The translations under genes and the position numbers were made by a program. This document shows, one piece after another, positions 46,191 to 54,991 of a stretch of 64,000 bases of DNA. The stretch is taken from NCBI RefSeq assembly GCF_004138335.1, contig NZ_RYFW01000001.1, forward strand, positions 1,302,001 through 1,366,000. The letters run 5' to 3'. Each line of letters opens with the position of its first letter. Position 1 is the stretch's first letter. The notes under the pieces were generated by a model. The model searched no databases and was not told where the DNA came from. It saw nothing but the letters and a program-made list of their open reading frames with translations. The stretch comes from Peristeroidobacter agariperforans (lineage in GTDB: Bacteria; Pseudomonadota; Gammaproteobacteria; Steroidobacterales; Steroidobacteraceae).

Positions 46191-46973
46191 ATGCAGAAGG
46201 CGAATGTCGGTAAGTGGGTGCAGCGTGGCGGTTTGTTTGCGCTGGTGACGACGGGCCTCGTGACCGCGGGTTGCGGCGGCGGCGGTGGTGGTGGCGGTGG
46301 TGGCGGCAGCGCGTCGACGGGCTCCACGAGCGCCACGGGCTCCACTGGCGCCAGCGGCAATGCCGCTCCCACGATTTCTGGTACGCCCGCTACTCAGGCC
46401 GCTGTCGGCAGCAACTACTCGGTGACTCCGCAGGCCAAGGACGATGACGGCGATACGCTCGCTTTCTCGATCCAGAACAAGCCGACCTGGGCGCAGTTCA
46501 ACACTGCTACGGGCGCGCTGACCGGCACGCCGAGCGCCGCAGCCACCTTCGACAACATCGTGATCACCGTGAGCGACGGCAAAACCAGCGCCTCGCTGCC
46601 GGCCTTCGCGATCACCGTGGCGGCTGCGGGCTCCAGCTCCGGTTCTGGCTCGGGCACCGGCACTGGCACCGGCTCCAGCTCCAGCGAAGCGCCGACGCCG
46701 GTCGCTTCCGGCCCGAACGTCGCGTTGACCTGGAACGTGCCGACGCAAACCGTCGACGGCCAGACTTTGCAGAACCTCGCGGGTTATCGCATCCACTACG
46801 GCACGAATCAGAACGCGATGGTGAACTCCATCGAAGTGCCGAGCGCGGGCGCGAACGCCTACACGGTTCAGAACCTGAAGGCGGGCACCACCTACTACTT
46901 CGCGGTGCGTGCGGTTACGGCTGATGGCGACGAGAGCGAGATCTCGAACGTCGTCTCTCGCGTGATCGGCTAA
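46191..46973 (+). CDS. Secreted lipoprotein with putative Ig (He_PIG) and fibronectin type III domains
   Basis: 260 residues. A signal peptide ends in the lipobox T-A-G-C (Cys28), followed by eleven glycines and a Ser/Thr/Gly linker. A He_PIG-type Ig domain (about 58-143: P-T-I-S-G-T-P ... [23 protein letters not shown]) is joined by a second Gly/Ser/Thr linker to an FN3 domain (about 175-258: V-A-L-T-W ... Y-R-I-H-Y-G-T ... T-Y-Y-F-A-V-R-A-V). It is probably a surface-exposed adhesion or matrix protein. The ATG has AAGG eight bases upstream. It is controlled by the c-di-GMP riboswitch 145 bases upstream. Confidence 0.85.
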   Translation: MQKANVGKWVQRGGLFALVTTGLVTAGCGGGGGGGGGGGSASTGSTSATGSTGASGNAAPTISGTPATQAAVGSNYSVTPQAKDDDGDTLAFSIQNKPTWAQFNTATGALTGTPSAAATFDNIVITVSDGKTSASLPAFAITVAAAGSSSGSGSGTGTGTGSSSSEAPTPVASGPNVALTWNVPTQTVDGQTLQNLAGYRIHYGTNQNAMVNSIEVPSAGANAYTVQNLKAGTTYYFAVRAVTADGDESEISNVVSRVIG

Positions 46974-46993
46974 GCATCGTCCGCTGCTGAGTT

Positions 46994-47032
46994 ACGGGCT
47001 GGCGTCGTAATCGACGCCAGCCCGTTTTTATT
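46994..47032 (+). terminator. Rho-independent terminator of the lipoprotein gene
   Basis: A perfect 14-bp stem (46994-47007 and 47012-47025) with loop TAAT is followed by TTTTT. It begins 21 bases after the stop codon. This is the strongest intrinsic terminator in the window. Confidence 0.95.
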
Positions 47033-47041
47033 TCTAGCGTG

Positions 47042-48832
47042 CTAATTCGCCGTGGCGCCCGCCACATAACGGTCGACTTCACGACCGAGCAAATCCAGCG
47101 GCACGCTGCCCGTGCGCAGCACGACGTTGTGGAATTGCTGCGGCGAGAACTTGTCGCCGAGCGCCGTACGGGCGCGATCCCGCAGTTCGAGGATCTGGAG
47201 CTGGCCGATCATGTACGCGCACGCCTGCCCGGGATTCACGACGTAACGCTCCACTTCGCTGGCTTCCAGGCCGTAATCGATGGCCTGCTGCCGCGTCCAT
47301 TTCTTGGCGTGCAAGCCGGTGTCCACGACCAGCCGGCGAGCGCGGAACAGCTGCGCATCCAGCATGCCGAGCAGACCTTCGGGATCGCCGTCGTACCAGC
47401 CATTGTCGGCCACCAGCTTCTCCGCATAGAGCGCCCAACCTTCGGACAGAGCGGAGATGCCGCCGAGCACGCGCGCCTGCCGGAACTTCGGCAGCTCCGT
47501 GTTCTCCTGCTCGAGCGCGATCTGGAAGTGATGGCCCGGCACCGTCTCGTGATACACCAGCGTGCGCAGACCGAACTTGGTCATGCGTTGCGGGCGCAGC
47601 GGCATCTGGAAGATCGCCGAGCGCGAACCATCGAGCGGCGCGCGATTGTAATTGGCGGCCGCGCTTGCTTCACGGAAGCGAGGAAATGGCTGCGCGACGA
47701 CCGGTGACTTCGGCTGCAAATCGAACAGCGCCGGACTGCGCTTGAGCGCGTCGGCCATGATGCCGTCGATGTCTTTCATGATGGCGGCGCGGCTCGAGTC
47801 CGACGTCGGATCCGGATAAGACAGGTCTTCGCGCAGCTTCGCGGCGCGCGCGGCAATCGTGCCTTCGGTGCGGCCGAGCTTGCGGAAGATCTTATCCATC
47901 TCGCCTTCGATGCGCGCCACCTGTTGCAAGCCGATCTGATGGATCTCTTCGGCCGTCAGCTTGGTGGTCGTGAAGCGGCCGAGTGCGTGTGCGTAGGCCT
48001 GCTCGCCGCCTTCGAAGCGCCACAAGCCAGCGTCGTTGGTCGTTCGCGGTAAAACGCCTTCGAGCATCGCGATGGCCCGGCGCCAGGACGGATACACCTG
48101 CTCGGTCACGATCTTCGTGGCCTGCTGTTGCAGCTCCGTGCGTTGCGCAGAGCTGAGCCCCTCGATGTTCTGAATGCGTTGCGCGAACGCAGTTACCAGC
48201 GGATTCTGTGCCGGCGCCACATCGCTGAAGGCGCGCATCGACGTGAGCGTCGACTGCACGATGAATCGCGGCGGCAGCATCTTCCTGGAGACCAGAGAGC
48301 GGGCTTCGGCGACCGACTCATCCATGCGCGGGCCGATCTGCTTCATGCGCGTCACATAGTTGGACGCATCCGCCGGCTTCACCAAGGGATGGCGCAGCGT
48401 GAGCGCTTCGACCAGTCCGACATTGGCGCCGTTGAACTGCTCGAGCGGAAAATCGAAGTCGAGGAAGGCTTCGCGGGCAGCGACCTGCTCGAGCTGCCAC
48501 TGCATCAGGTCGGCGGACACGCGCTGTGACTCGTTCATCTTGTTGCGATCGAATTTCGCCAGATCCGCCAGACCTTTCTTGGCGCGTTTGATCCGATCGA
48601 GCGCGTACGCGCGGGTCCGCGGCGTGAGCTGCTGTTCGAGCCGATTCTGTTCCTCGCCCGAGAAGTAACGCGAGCTGGTGGCGAGATCGGGATCGGCGCG
48701 CACCCATTCGTCGGTGAAGCGGTCGAAGAACGCGTCAACGGTGGAGCGGCTGGCCTGATTGGCCTGCGCCAGCGCCAGGCACGGCAGCAGCAATGTGTAT
48801 GCAACGACGAGCAGCAGTTTGGGTCTGTGCAT
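47042..48832 (-). CDS. Exported DUF885 metallopeptidase-like protein
   Basis: 596 residues with a signal peptide (1-22, A-L-A-Q). The body is DUF885: a long helical protein with the zinc-peptidase-like motif V-Y-H-E-T-V-P-G-H-H-F-Q and, further on, S-E-G-W-A-L-Y-A-E-K-L, whose Glu is the expected third ligand. Family members are thought to be secreted or periplasmic peptidases, but substrates are unknown. A G-run (AAGGGGG) seven bases before the ATG supports the start. It converges on the riboswitch-controlled gene, with the terminator between them. Confidence 0.85.
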   Translation of the reverse strand: MHRPKLLLVVAYTLLLPCLALAQANQASRSTVDAFFDRFTDEWVRADPDLATSSRYFSGEEQNRLEQQLTPRTRAYALDRIKRAKKGLADLAKFDRNKMNESQRVSADLMQWQLEQVAAREAFLDFDFPLEQFNGANVGLVEALTLRHPLVKPADASNYVTRMKQIGPRMDESVAEARSLVSRKMLPPRFIVQSTLTSMRAFSDVAPAQNPLVTAFAQRIQNIEGLSSAQRTELQQQATKIVTEQVYPSWRRAIAMLEGVLPRTTNDAGLWRFEGGEQAYAHALGRFTTTKLTAEEIHQIGLQQVARIEGEMDKIFRKLGRTEGTIAARAAKLREDLSYPDPTSDSSRAAIMKDIDGIMADALKRSPALFDLQPKSPVVAQPFPRFREASAAANYNRAPLDGSRSAIFQMPLRPQRMTKFGLRTLVYHETVPGHHFQIALEQENTELPKFRQARVLGGISALSEGWALYAEKLVADNGWYDGDPEGLLGMLDAQLFRARRLVVDTGLHAKKWTRQQAIDYGLEASEVERYVVNPGQACAYMIGQLQILELRDRARTALGDKFSPQQFHNVVLRTGSVPLDLLGREVDRYVAGATAN

Positions 48833-48927
48833 TTTTTTCCCCCTTCAGGTTAGGTCATTGCCGACGCTGACTTCCGCAACGGGTGACCCTAAAAATCGGC
48901 GGTCACGATGCCATAATGAGCAGGCCT

Positions 48928-48954
48928 TGTCACAGCGGCAGACCGAGCCTCGTC
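48928..48954 (+). promoter_or_regulatory. ECF41-type promoter of the sigma factor gene
   Basis: TGTCACA (48928-48934), a 16-base spacer and CGTC (48951-48954) match the ECF41 target promoter as I recall it (TGTCACA at -35, CGTC at -10). It lies 30 bases before the sigma factor ATG and predicts autoregulation. The same layout recurs before the neighbouring AhpD-like gene. Confidence 0.8.
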
Positions 48955-48984
48955 TAGCTAAGTCTCGCTGCGCCTTCACGAATC

Positions 48985-49869
48985 ATGAGTGCCAGTCCAA
49001 CAGCCACTGCCAATGCTTTCGCCGCCGAGCGTACGCGTCTGCTCGGCATCGCCTATCGCATGCTCGGTTCGCGGGCCGATGCGGAAGATGTGCTGCAGGA
49101 CGCGTGGCTGCGCTGGAATGAATCCGGGAGTGCGGATGTGCGCTCGACTCAAGCCTGGCTGACCACCATCGTCACGCGGTTGTCGATCGACCGGTTGCGC
49201 TCCGCGAAAGCGCGCCGCGAGGTATACATCGGACCGTGGTTGCCCGAACCGCTGGCCGATATCGATCCCGTCACGCCCGAATCGAAAGCTGAACTGGCGA
49301 GCGAGCTGTCGCTGGCGTTCCTGAGCCTGCTCGAACGGCTCGGCCCGGATGAGCGCGCAGCCTTCGTATTGCATGATGCGTTCGATTGCGACTACGACGA
49401 TATCGCTGAAATGCTCAACAAGAGTGCGGCCGCATGCCGTCAACTCGTGCACCGGGCGCGCGAGCGAGTGATGGCCGAGCGTCAGCGGTTTCGAGTCGAC
49501 GAGCGGACGCGCCAGCGCATGCTCGAACGGTTCATCGAGGTGGCCAACGTCGGCGACTTGCCGGCGCTGAAAGCGCTGTTCGCCAGCGACGCTCATCTGG
49601 TTTCCGACGGCGGCGGCAAGGCGGTGGCTGCGCGTCGCATTCTGCACGGCGCCGAGCGCATCGCTTTGTTGTTCCAGATGATCTTCCGTCGCAACGCCCG
49701 GGGCATCGAAAGGCGCCTGGTGCGCATCAATGGCGAGCTGGGGCTCGCCACGTCGTTCAGGGGCAAGCTGCACTCGGTCACCACCATCGATACCGACGGT
49801 GAGCGCATCTACGCGCACTACACGGTCGCCAATCCCGACAAGCTCGGCGAGTTCCTGCCGGTCGGCTGA
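48985..49869 (+). CDS. ECF41-family RNA polymerase sigma factor (SigJ-like)
   Basis: 294 residues. Sigma region 2 (L-G-I-A-Y-R-M-L-G-S-R-A-D-A-E-D-V-L-Q-D-A-W-L-R-W) and region 4 (about 108-165, D-Y-D-D-I-A-E-M-L-N-K-S-A-A-A-C-R-Q-L) are followed by a SnoaL-like C-terminal domain. Three ECF41 hallmarks are present: W-L-P-E-P-L in the linker, D208-G-G-G-K, and N283-P-D-K-L at the end. In ECF41 the C-terminal domain replaces an anti-sigma factor and both activates and restrains the sigma. The gene sits beside a carboxymuconolactone decarboxylase-family gene, the usual ECF41 target class. Confidence 0.93.
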   Translation: MSASPTATANAFAAERTRLLGIAYRMLGSRADAEDVLQDAWLRWNESGSADVRSTQAWLTTIVTRLSIDRLRSAKARREVYIGPWLPEPLADIDPVTPESKAELASELSLAFLSLLERLGPDERAAFVLHDAFDCDYDDIAEMLNKSAAACRQLVHRARERVMAERQRFRVDERTRQRMLERFIEVANVGDLPALKALFASDAHLVSDGGGKAVAARRILHGAERIALLFQMIFRRNARGIERRLVRINGELGLATSFRGKLHSVTTIDTDGERIYAHYTVANPDKLGEFLPVG

Positions 49870-49886
49870 CATTTTCGGCTCCGGCC

Positions 49887-49913
49887 TGTCACAGGTCGGC
49901 GAGCTCGCTCGTC
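49887..49913 (+). promoter_or_regulatory. ECF41-type promoter of the AhpD-like gene
   Basis: TGTCACA (49887-49893), a 16-base spacer and CGTC (49910-49913), identical in elements and spacing to the promoter before the sigma gene. It lies 39 bases before the AhpD-like ATG and begins 18 bases after the sigma gene stop. Confidence 0.82.
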
Positions 49914-49951
49914 AATGGGCTGTAACACCCATTTATGGAGCACAGAGCACG

Positions 49952-50440
49952 ATGAGTCAGAATCGACCGTTCAATTTCATGAAGCATCCCGACATCTTCA
50001 AGGCGCTGCTGGGCCTGGCCAACGGCTTCGAGAATTCCACGCTGGAACACCCGTTGCTCGAACTGGTGAAGATCCGGGCGTCGCAGATCAACGGCTGCGG
50101 CTTTTGCCTGGATATGCACACCAAGGACGCGCGCCTGGAGGGCGAGACCGAGCAGCGTCTGTATCTGGTGAGCGTGTGGCGGGAAGCGCCGGGGTTATAC
50201 ACGGAACGCGAACAAGCGGCGCTGGCCTGGACCGAGGCAGTGACCAAGCTGGAAAACCAGCAGGTGCCGGACGCGGTTTATGACAAGGCCCGGGCGCAGT
50301 TCAGCGATGAAGAGTTGGCGCGGCTGACGCTGGCAGTGGTCGCCATCAACGGCTGGAATCGCTTCAACATCGCATTCAACGTTCCGGCGGGCAGTTACAA
50401 GGCCGGCAGCCTCAAGGCGATGCGTGCCCAAGCCTCCTGA
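49952..50440 (+). CDS. Carboxymuconolactone decarboxylase/AhpD-like protein
   Basis: 162 residues with the AhpD-type redox motif C49-G-F-C52-L-D-M-H56 in a helix after I-R-A-S-Q-I-N-G. The pair of cysteines and the His support peroxidase or disulfide chemistry. This family is the typical partner regulated by ECF41 sigma factors, and here a matching promoter precedes it. Start ATG at 49952; the frame is open upstream into the sigma gene but that part is not homologous. Likely role: response to an oxidative or electrophile signal. Confidence 0.88.
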   Translation: MSQNRPFNFMKHPDIFKALLGLANGFENSTLEHPLLELVKIRASQINGCGFCLDMHTKDARLEGETEQRLYLVSVWREAPGLYTEREQAALAWTEAVTKLENQQVPDAVYDKARAQFSDEELARLTLAVVAINGWNRFNIAFNVPAGSYKAGSLKAMRAQAS

Positions 50441-50503
50441 GCGGCGCGTCCCGCTCACCCCAAAAGTGACGTCCGACAGTCATGTGGCGACTAAACTCGC
50501 CGC

Positions 50504-51604
50504 ATGGCTGTCGTTTCCCCCGCCTCGCCCGTTACTAAAATCCGTCTGATCGGGGTGATTTCGCCCACCGGCATGCTGCTTTGGCTGTGGGCCGCGTTTT
50601 GCCTGATCATGATCCTGGTCGCAGTCCAGGACGAGTTGCACAACCCGTACATCGCCTGGTGGGAACCGCTGCTTTGGGAAGGGTCGTCGTGCGTCGTCGC
50701 CACGATGTGGTTGCTGTTGCAGCGGCATTACAAGCTGCGCTATGCGCCCTATCTGGACCAGCCGCTGCAATGGTTCGGACGGCATCTGGTCTGGTTGCCG
50801 GTGCTGATCGTGACATTCATCGGCTTCGCGTACGGCGTGCGTCACGCGGTGTATGCACTGCTCGGCGGGGCCTACAGACATGAGCCGTGGCTATTCGTCA
50901 TCGGTTACGAGTCGCTGAAGCTGGTGCTGTTCTCGGGGTTGTGGCTCGGGATCATTTTCGGCTTCGATTCCTTCGAGCAGTGGCAGGCGCAACGCCGTCA
51001 TCTGCTCGAGCTGCAGAAATCGTTGGCCGAGGCGCAGCTGTCCCAGCTCAAGGCGCAGTTGCGGCCGCACTTTTTTTTCAACGCGCTGAACACCATCTCC
51101 GCGCTCATGCACGTCGATGTGGAGCGTGCCGACCGGATGCTCGCCCGGCTCGGCGATCTGCTTCGTATCAGTTTGCAGATCAACGATAAGGAGATGACGA
51201 GCCTGCGCGAGGAGATGCGCACGCTGGAGCTGTTTGCGCAGATCATGCAGGAGCGGTTCGCGGATCGGGTTGGTCTGAGTTGGGAGGTCGATCCGAATCT
51301 GCTCGAGGCGCAGGTGCCGATGCTGCTGTTGCAACCGCTGCTGGAGAATGCGTTCAAGCACGGGGTGGAGCGCAGTGTCGGGCCGGTGAGTATTCGGGTT
51401 GCCGTCCGCCGCCAGAGCGATCGCATCGTGCTGGAGATCCGTAACACCGGCTCGGCGTTGCCGACCGAACAACGCGAAGGCGTCGGGCTGCGCAATTGCC
51501 GGGAGCGGCTGAAAGTCATTTATGGCAGCGAGGCGACGTTACAGCTGGCGAACGACGCCGATTCCGTAGTTGCGGTAGTCACATTGCCGGAGCGACCGGG
51601 GTGA
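50504..51604 (+). CDS. LytS-type sensor histidine kinase
   Basis: 366 residues. Four hydrophobic helices (about 22-42, 58-74, 94-116 and 134-154) form a membrane sensor without a known ligand domain. A His_kinase domain follows, with phospho-acceptor H189 in L-R-P-H-F-F-F-N-A-L-N, then an HATPase with L-L-E-N-A-F-K-H-G and G-V-G-L-R-N. It overlaps the response-regulator start as GTGA, so the two are translationally coupled. Signal unknown. Confidence 0.9.
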   Translation: MAVVSPASPVTKIRLIGVISPTGMLLWLWAAFCLIMILVAVQDELHNPYIAWWEPLLWEGSSCVVATMWLLLQRHYKLRYAPYLDQPLQWFGRHLVWLPVLIVTFIGFAYGVRHAVYALLGGAYRHEPWLFVIGYESLKLVLFSGLWLGIIFGFDSFEQWQAQRRHLLELQKSLAEAQLSQLKAQLRPHFFFNALNTISALMHVDVERADRMLARLGDLLRISLQINDKEMTSLREEMRTLELFAQIMQERFADRVGLSWEVDPNLLEAQVPMLLLQPLLENAFKHGVERSVGPVSIRVAVRRQSDRIVLEIRNTGSALPTEQREGVGLRNCRERLKVIYGSEATLQLANDADSVVAVVTLPERPG

Positions 51605-52341
51605 TTCGCATCCTCATCGCAGACGATGAGTCACCCGCGCGGGACAAGCTCCAGCGCTGGCTCGGTGAGCTAAGTGACATCGAAGTCGTCGCGGGCGCGG
51701 AGGACGGGCTGCAGGCTGCGGCTGCGATCGAGCGGCTGCGGCCGGCTGTAGTGTTTCTGGACATCCAGATGCCCCGCCTCAACGGACTCGAAGTGGCGGC
51801 GCAGCTGGAGCAGGAGACGGCGCCGCTCATCGTATTTGTCACCGCGTACGATGAGCACGCCGTGAAGGCGTTCGATCTGAACGCCGTCGATTATCTGCTC
51901 AAGCCGTACGACAAGGAGCGATTGCTCAAGGCTGTCGGTCGAGTGCGTGATCGCTTGGGCGATCGGCAGTCACGTTCTACCGCGGTGGCTACGGCACGCT
52001 CCCAGACCGGATCGAGCGAGCGATTGCTGGTGCCCGAGGGTGAGCGGTTGCAGCTGATCGACAGCGGTTCCATCGACTGGCTGGAAGCCGATGACAACTA
52101 CGTTCACGTTCACACCGCGAGCCGAAAATATCTGTTGCGTCGGACGCTGCAGGATCTGCTGGCGCAGTTGGGCGAGCAGCGCTTCGCGCGCATTCACAAA
52201 TCGGCGGCCGTAAATATCTCCGCGATTGCTTCGCTCACGCCCTTGTTCAAAGGCGACTACGAGGTAGCGCTCCGCGGCGGCATGGTGCTGCGATTGAGCC
52301 GTCGCTACAAGGACGCGCTGTTCGCCCGCATGGGCCGCTGA
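51601..52341 (+). CDS. LytTR-family response regulator
   Basis: 246 residues. The receiver domain has acidic pocket D8-D9, phospho-acceptor D54 in F-L-D-I-Q-M-P and K101 in L-L-K-P-Y. The C-terminal LytTR DNA-binding domain (about 138-243) includes I-D-W-L-E-A-D-D-N-Y-V-H-V-H and F-A-R-I-H-K-S-A-A-V-N. The GTG start overlaps the kinase stop. The likely target is the acyltransferase gene 102 bases downstream. Confidence 0.92.
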   Translation: MIRILIADDESPARDKLQRWLGELSDIEVVAGAEDGLQAAAAIERLRPAVVFLDIQMPRLNGLEVAAQLEQETAPLIVFVTAYDEHAVKAFDLNAVDYLLKPYDKERLLKAVGRVRDRLGDRQSRSTAVATARSQTGSSERLLVPEGERLQLIDSGSIDWLEADDNYVHVHTASRKYLLRRTLQDLLAQLGEQRFARIHKSAAVNISAIASLTPLFKGDYEVALRGGMVLRLSRRYKDALFARMGR

Positions 52342-52350
52342 AATCCCGCT

Positions 52351-52384
52351 TGCCACTCGGCTGTCGCCGGTGGCCACTCAGTTG
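52351..52384. promoter_or_regulatory. Candidate LytTR operator (direct repeats)
   Basis: TGCCACTCGGCTG (52351-52363) and GGCCACTCAGTTG (52372-52384) are imperfect direct repeats with a 21-bp period, in the gap between the LytTR regulator and the acyltransferase gene. LytTR proteins bind two short direct repeats about two helical turns apart, so the geometry fits. The bases do not closely match the known LytR/AgrA consensus. Confidence 0.45.
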
Positions 52385-52443
52385 CTGTGGCCGCTGTTGC
52401 CGCTCGCCAGACTCTCACCATCGCCACAGCGTTGGAGAGACCC

Positions 52444-53640
52444 ATGGAACACGCCGCCATCCAAGCACCCCATTCCTTGCCCGGGCCGGTTAGCGCTCTC
52501 GGCGAGCGTTACGACTTCCTCGACTGGCTGCGGGTCATCGCCATCTTCGTGCTGCTGTTCTTTCACACCGGCATGATCTTCGTCGGCTGGGGCTGGCATG
52601 TGATGAACGAGCAGCGCATCGAGTGGCTGGAGATGCCGATGGATATCTCGCATCGCCTGCGCATGCCGCTGTTGTTCGTGATCGCCGGCGCCGGCATGTG
52701 GTTTGCGCTCCAGCGCCGCAGCGCCGCTCAGCTGTTCAAAGAGCGAACCGTGCGGCTGCTGCTGCCGCTGGTCATCGGCATGTTTCTGATCGTGCCGCCG
52801 CAGATCTTCTACGAGCGCTCGTTCCAAGGGCAATGGCACGGCGGCTTCCTGCAATTCTTCTGGGAGCGAACGCTGCAGCTCAGCCCGTATCCGGCAGGCG
52901 ACTTCAGCTGGCATCACCTGTGGTTCATCGCCTATCTCTACATCTACGTCCCGCTGCTGTTGCCGCTGATGATCTGGTGGCGAAAGCGCGCTGACCGGCT
53001 GCAAACGGGCGCATGGATCTACGCAATGGCCTTACCGCTCGTCCTCAACGAAGCCGTGCTCAAGCCGTTGTTTCCCGAAGCTCACACCCTGATCGACGAC
53101 TGGTACACCTTCAATCACTATTTGATGTTGACGGCGTACGGCTATCTGCTCGCGTCGACGCCCGGAAGCTGGCAGTGGTTCGCCGTGCGTCGGCACCGGT
53201 TCGCCGTCGGCGGTGTGAGTGTGTACGTCATTGCCACATTACTGTTCGAGCAAGGCGTCATTTATCGCGACACGCCAGTCGATGCGTTCGTCGGCAACGT
53301 GTTCACCTGGCTGTGCCTGATGGCCTTGCTGGGCTACGGCTATCGCCATCTGTCATTCTGCAATCCACTGCTGCGTTGGGCGCGCGATGCGAGTTATCCG
53401 ATTTATATCCTGCATCAGACCATCATCGTCGCAATCGGGTACTACGTGGTCCAGGCGTCGTGGAGCCCGTGGACGAAGTATTGGGTGGTGCTGATCGCGA
53501 CGCTGGTGAGCTGCTGCCTGCTGTATGAGCTGGTTGTGCGACGCTTCGGTTTCACTCGGTTTGTTTTTGGAATGAAACGCCGCCGCCCCGCAGATTCACA
53601 GCCAGTATTGGCTTCGGAACGAGGCTCGGCCGTGGTTTGA
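52444..53640 (+). CDS. Acyltransferase 3-family membrane protein
   Basis: 398 residues with about ten hydrophobic helices. The opening [19 protein letters not shown] matches the AT3 family, whose conserved Arg and His lie in helix 1, and P-L-L-F-V-I-A-G follows. Such enzymes O-acetylate or O-acylate surface glycans. GGAGAG precedes the ATG. It follows the LytS/LytTR pair and a repeat that could be its operator, so regulated surface modification is a reasonable inference. Confidence 0.85.
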   Translation: MEHAAIQAPHSLPGPVSALGERYDFLDWLRVIAIFVLLFFHTGMIFVGWGWHVMNEQRIEWLEMPMDISHRLRMPLLFVIAGAGMWFALQRRSAAQLFKERTVRLLLPLVIGMFLIVPPQIFYERSFQGQWHGGFLQFFWERTLQLSPYPAGDFSWHHLWFIAYLYIYVPLLLPLMIWWRKRADRLQTGAWIYAMALPLVLNEAVLKPLFPEAHTLIDDWYTFNHYLMLTAYGYLLASTPGSWQWFAVRRHRFAVGGVSVYVIATLLFEQGVIYRDTPVDAFVGNVFTWLCLMALLGYGYRHLSFCNPLLRWARDASYPIYILHQTIIVAIGYYVVQASWSPWTKYWVVLIATLVSCCLLYELVVRRFGFTRFVFGMKRRRPADSQPVLASERGSAVV

Positions 53641-53691
53641 TTTGGGGCCGGCGCGGATGCATAGTCGCGGCCAGCTAACAAGGAACTGGCC

Positions 53692-54585
53692 GTGACCCAA
53701 CTTGCCCGCGTCGTTGCTATTGCTGCCTTGCCTTTATTGATCGCGACCAGCCCCACGCCAGCTGCCGGCCGCACCATGGCCGACGTGCTGGCGGCATCCA
53801 AGCCGTCCGACTGGCGGCCGCTCGATCCCAACAACACTTTGTACATGGACCTGGCGGGCGGCCGAGTGGTCATCGAGCTGCAGCCTGACTTCGCGCCCAA
53901 GCATGCCGCCAATCTGCGGGCATTGGCTCGCGCCAGGTATTTCGATGGACTGGCGATCACGCGTTCGCAAGACAACTACGTGGTGCAATGGGGCGAGGCG
54001 GATGGCAAGAAACCCATGGGCGAAGCGAAGCAGGCCTTGGCGCCGGAGTTCACGCGGCCGGCGGCGGGGCTGAACTTCACCGTGTTGCCGGATCCCGATA
54101 CCTATGCCGCCCAAACCGGTTTCGTCAACGGCTTTCCCGCCGCCCGCGAGTCCGCAACTGGTTCGGCTTGGATGGTTCATTGCTACGGGGTCGTGGGCGC
54201 AGGTCGCGATAACGACGTAAACAGCGGCAGCGGCGCCGAGTTGTATGTGATCACGGGGAACGCGCCTCGACAGCTCGACCGAAACATCACGGTGGTCGGT
54301 CGCGTGTTGCAGGGCATGGAGCTGCTTTCGACCATGCCGCGCGGTAAAGGCGCGATGGGCTTCTACCAGAAGCCAGAAGAGCGGACGCCGATTACTGAAA
54401 TCAGGCTCGCTGCCGACGTGCCCGAGGCGGAGCGCACCCGGCTGCAGGTGCTAAGGACGGATACGCAAACGTTCGCGGATCTGGTGGAGTCGCGCCGTAA
54501 CCGGCAGGATGAGTGGTACAAAGTCCCGGCCGGTCGCATCGATGTTTGCAACGTGCCGCTGCCGGTGAGACAGGAGCAACGATAG
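53692..54585 (+). CDS. Exported cyclophilin-type peptidyl-prolyl isomerase
   Basis: 297 residues. The N-terminus (1-25) is a signal peptide (T-P-A-A-G). The cyclophilin core begins at [14 protein letters not shown] and includes [28 protein letters not shown] and [12 protein letters not shown]. Residues of high-activity cyclophilins are only partly kept (for example no F-H-R motif), so it may be a weak isomerase or chaperone. GTG start with AAGGAA a few bases upstream. The next gene starts directly after its stop. Confidence 0.83.
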   Translation: MTQLARVVAIAALPLLIATSPTPAAGRTMADVLAASKPSDWRPLDPNNTLYMDLAGGRVVIELQPDFAPKHAANLRALARARYFDGLAITRSQDNYVVQWGEADGKKPMGEAKQALAPEFTRPAAGLNFTVLPDPDTYAAQTGFVNGFPAARESATGSAWMVHCYGVVGAGRDNDVNSGSGAELYVITGNAPRQLDRNITVVGRVLQGMELLSTMPRGKGAMGFYQKPEERTPITEIRLAADVPEAERTRLQVLRTDTQTFADLVESRRNRQDEWYKVPAGRIDVCNVPLPVRQEQR

Positions 54586-54981
54586 ATGGCCGACGACTTC
54601 GACTCTCAACCGCGGCGCCACGGGTTGCGGCGTCTGGTGATCTGGACCCTGGTGCTGGCGATCGTGCTGGGCGGGGCGTGGACCTGGTTCTCCCTGAACT
54701 GGTCGTATTCGGAAGGCGAGCGCGCCGGCATTTTGCAAAAGTTCTCGCGCAAAGGCTGGATCTGCAAGACCTACGAAGGCGAACTGGCGCTGTATATCGT
54801 CAGTGGCGTCGCGCCGCAGATCTGGTATTTCAGCACTCGCGATCCGGAGCTGGCGGCGGAACTCACCAAGAACGTCGGCCGGGACATGCGGGTGCAATAC
54901 TCCGAGCACCGCGGCGTGCCGACCAATTGTTTTGCCGAGACGCCGCACTTCGCGACCGGCTTTACGGTGATCCAACGTTAG
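54586..54981 (+). CDS. Single-pass membrane protein, unknown
   Basis: 131 residues: a short charged N-terminus, one hydrophobic helix (about 17-38) and a soluble domain with two cysteines ([12 protein letters not shown] and N-C-F-A-E-T) that may form a disulfide outside the membrane. The pattern [12 protein letters not shown] recurs in proteobacterial hypothetical proteins. The ATG directly follows the cyclophilin stop, and the glutathione peroxidase gene follows 10 bases later, suggesting one operon. Confidence 0.7.
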   Translation: MADDFDSQPRRHGLRRLVIWTLVLAIVLGGAWTWFSLNWSYSEGERAGILQKFSRKGWICKTYEGELALYIVSGVAPQIWYFSTRDPELAAELTKNVGRDMRVQYSEHRGVPTNCFAETPHFATGFTVIQR

Positions 54982-54991
54982 GGGAGCTGTC

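Noticed and set aside
45874-46248. 124-codon frame across the riboswitch
   Set aside because: It covers the conserved GEMM-I aptamer and runs into the lipoprotein gene in another frame; the RNA conservation explains the sequence.
46274-46312. Glycine-codon repeat as a phase-variable tract
   Set aside because: The units are mixed GGC/GGT triplets, so slippage would change only the glycine number, not the frame.
50441-50503. Possible LytTR repeat before the kinase gene
   Set aside because: GTGACG and GTGGCG share too few bases with each other and with the repeat at 52351 to support autoregulation.
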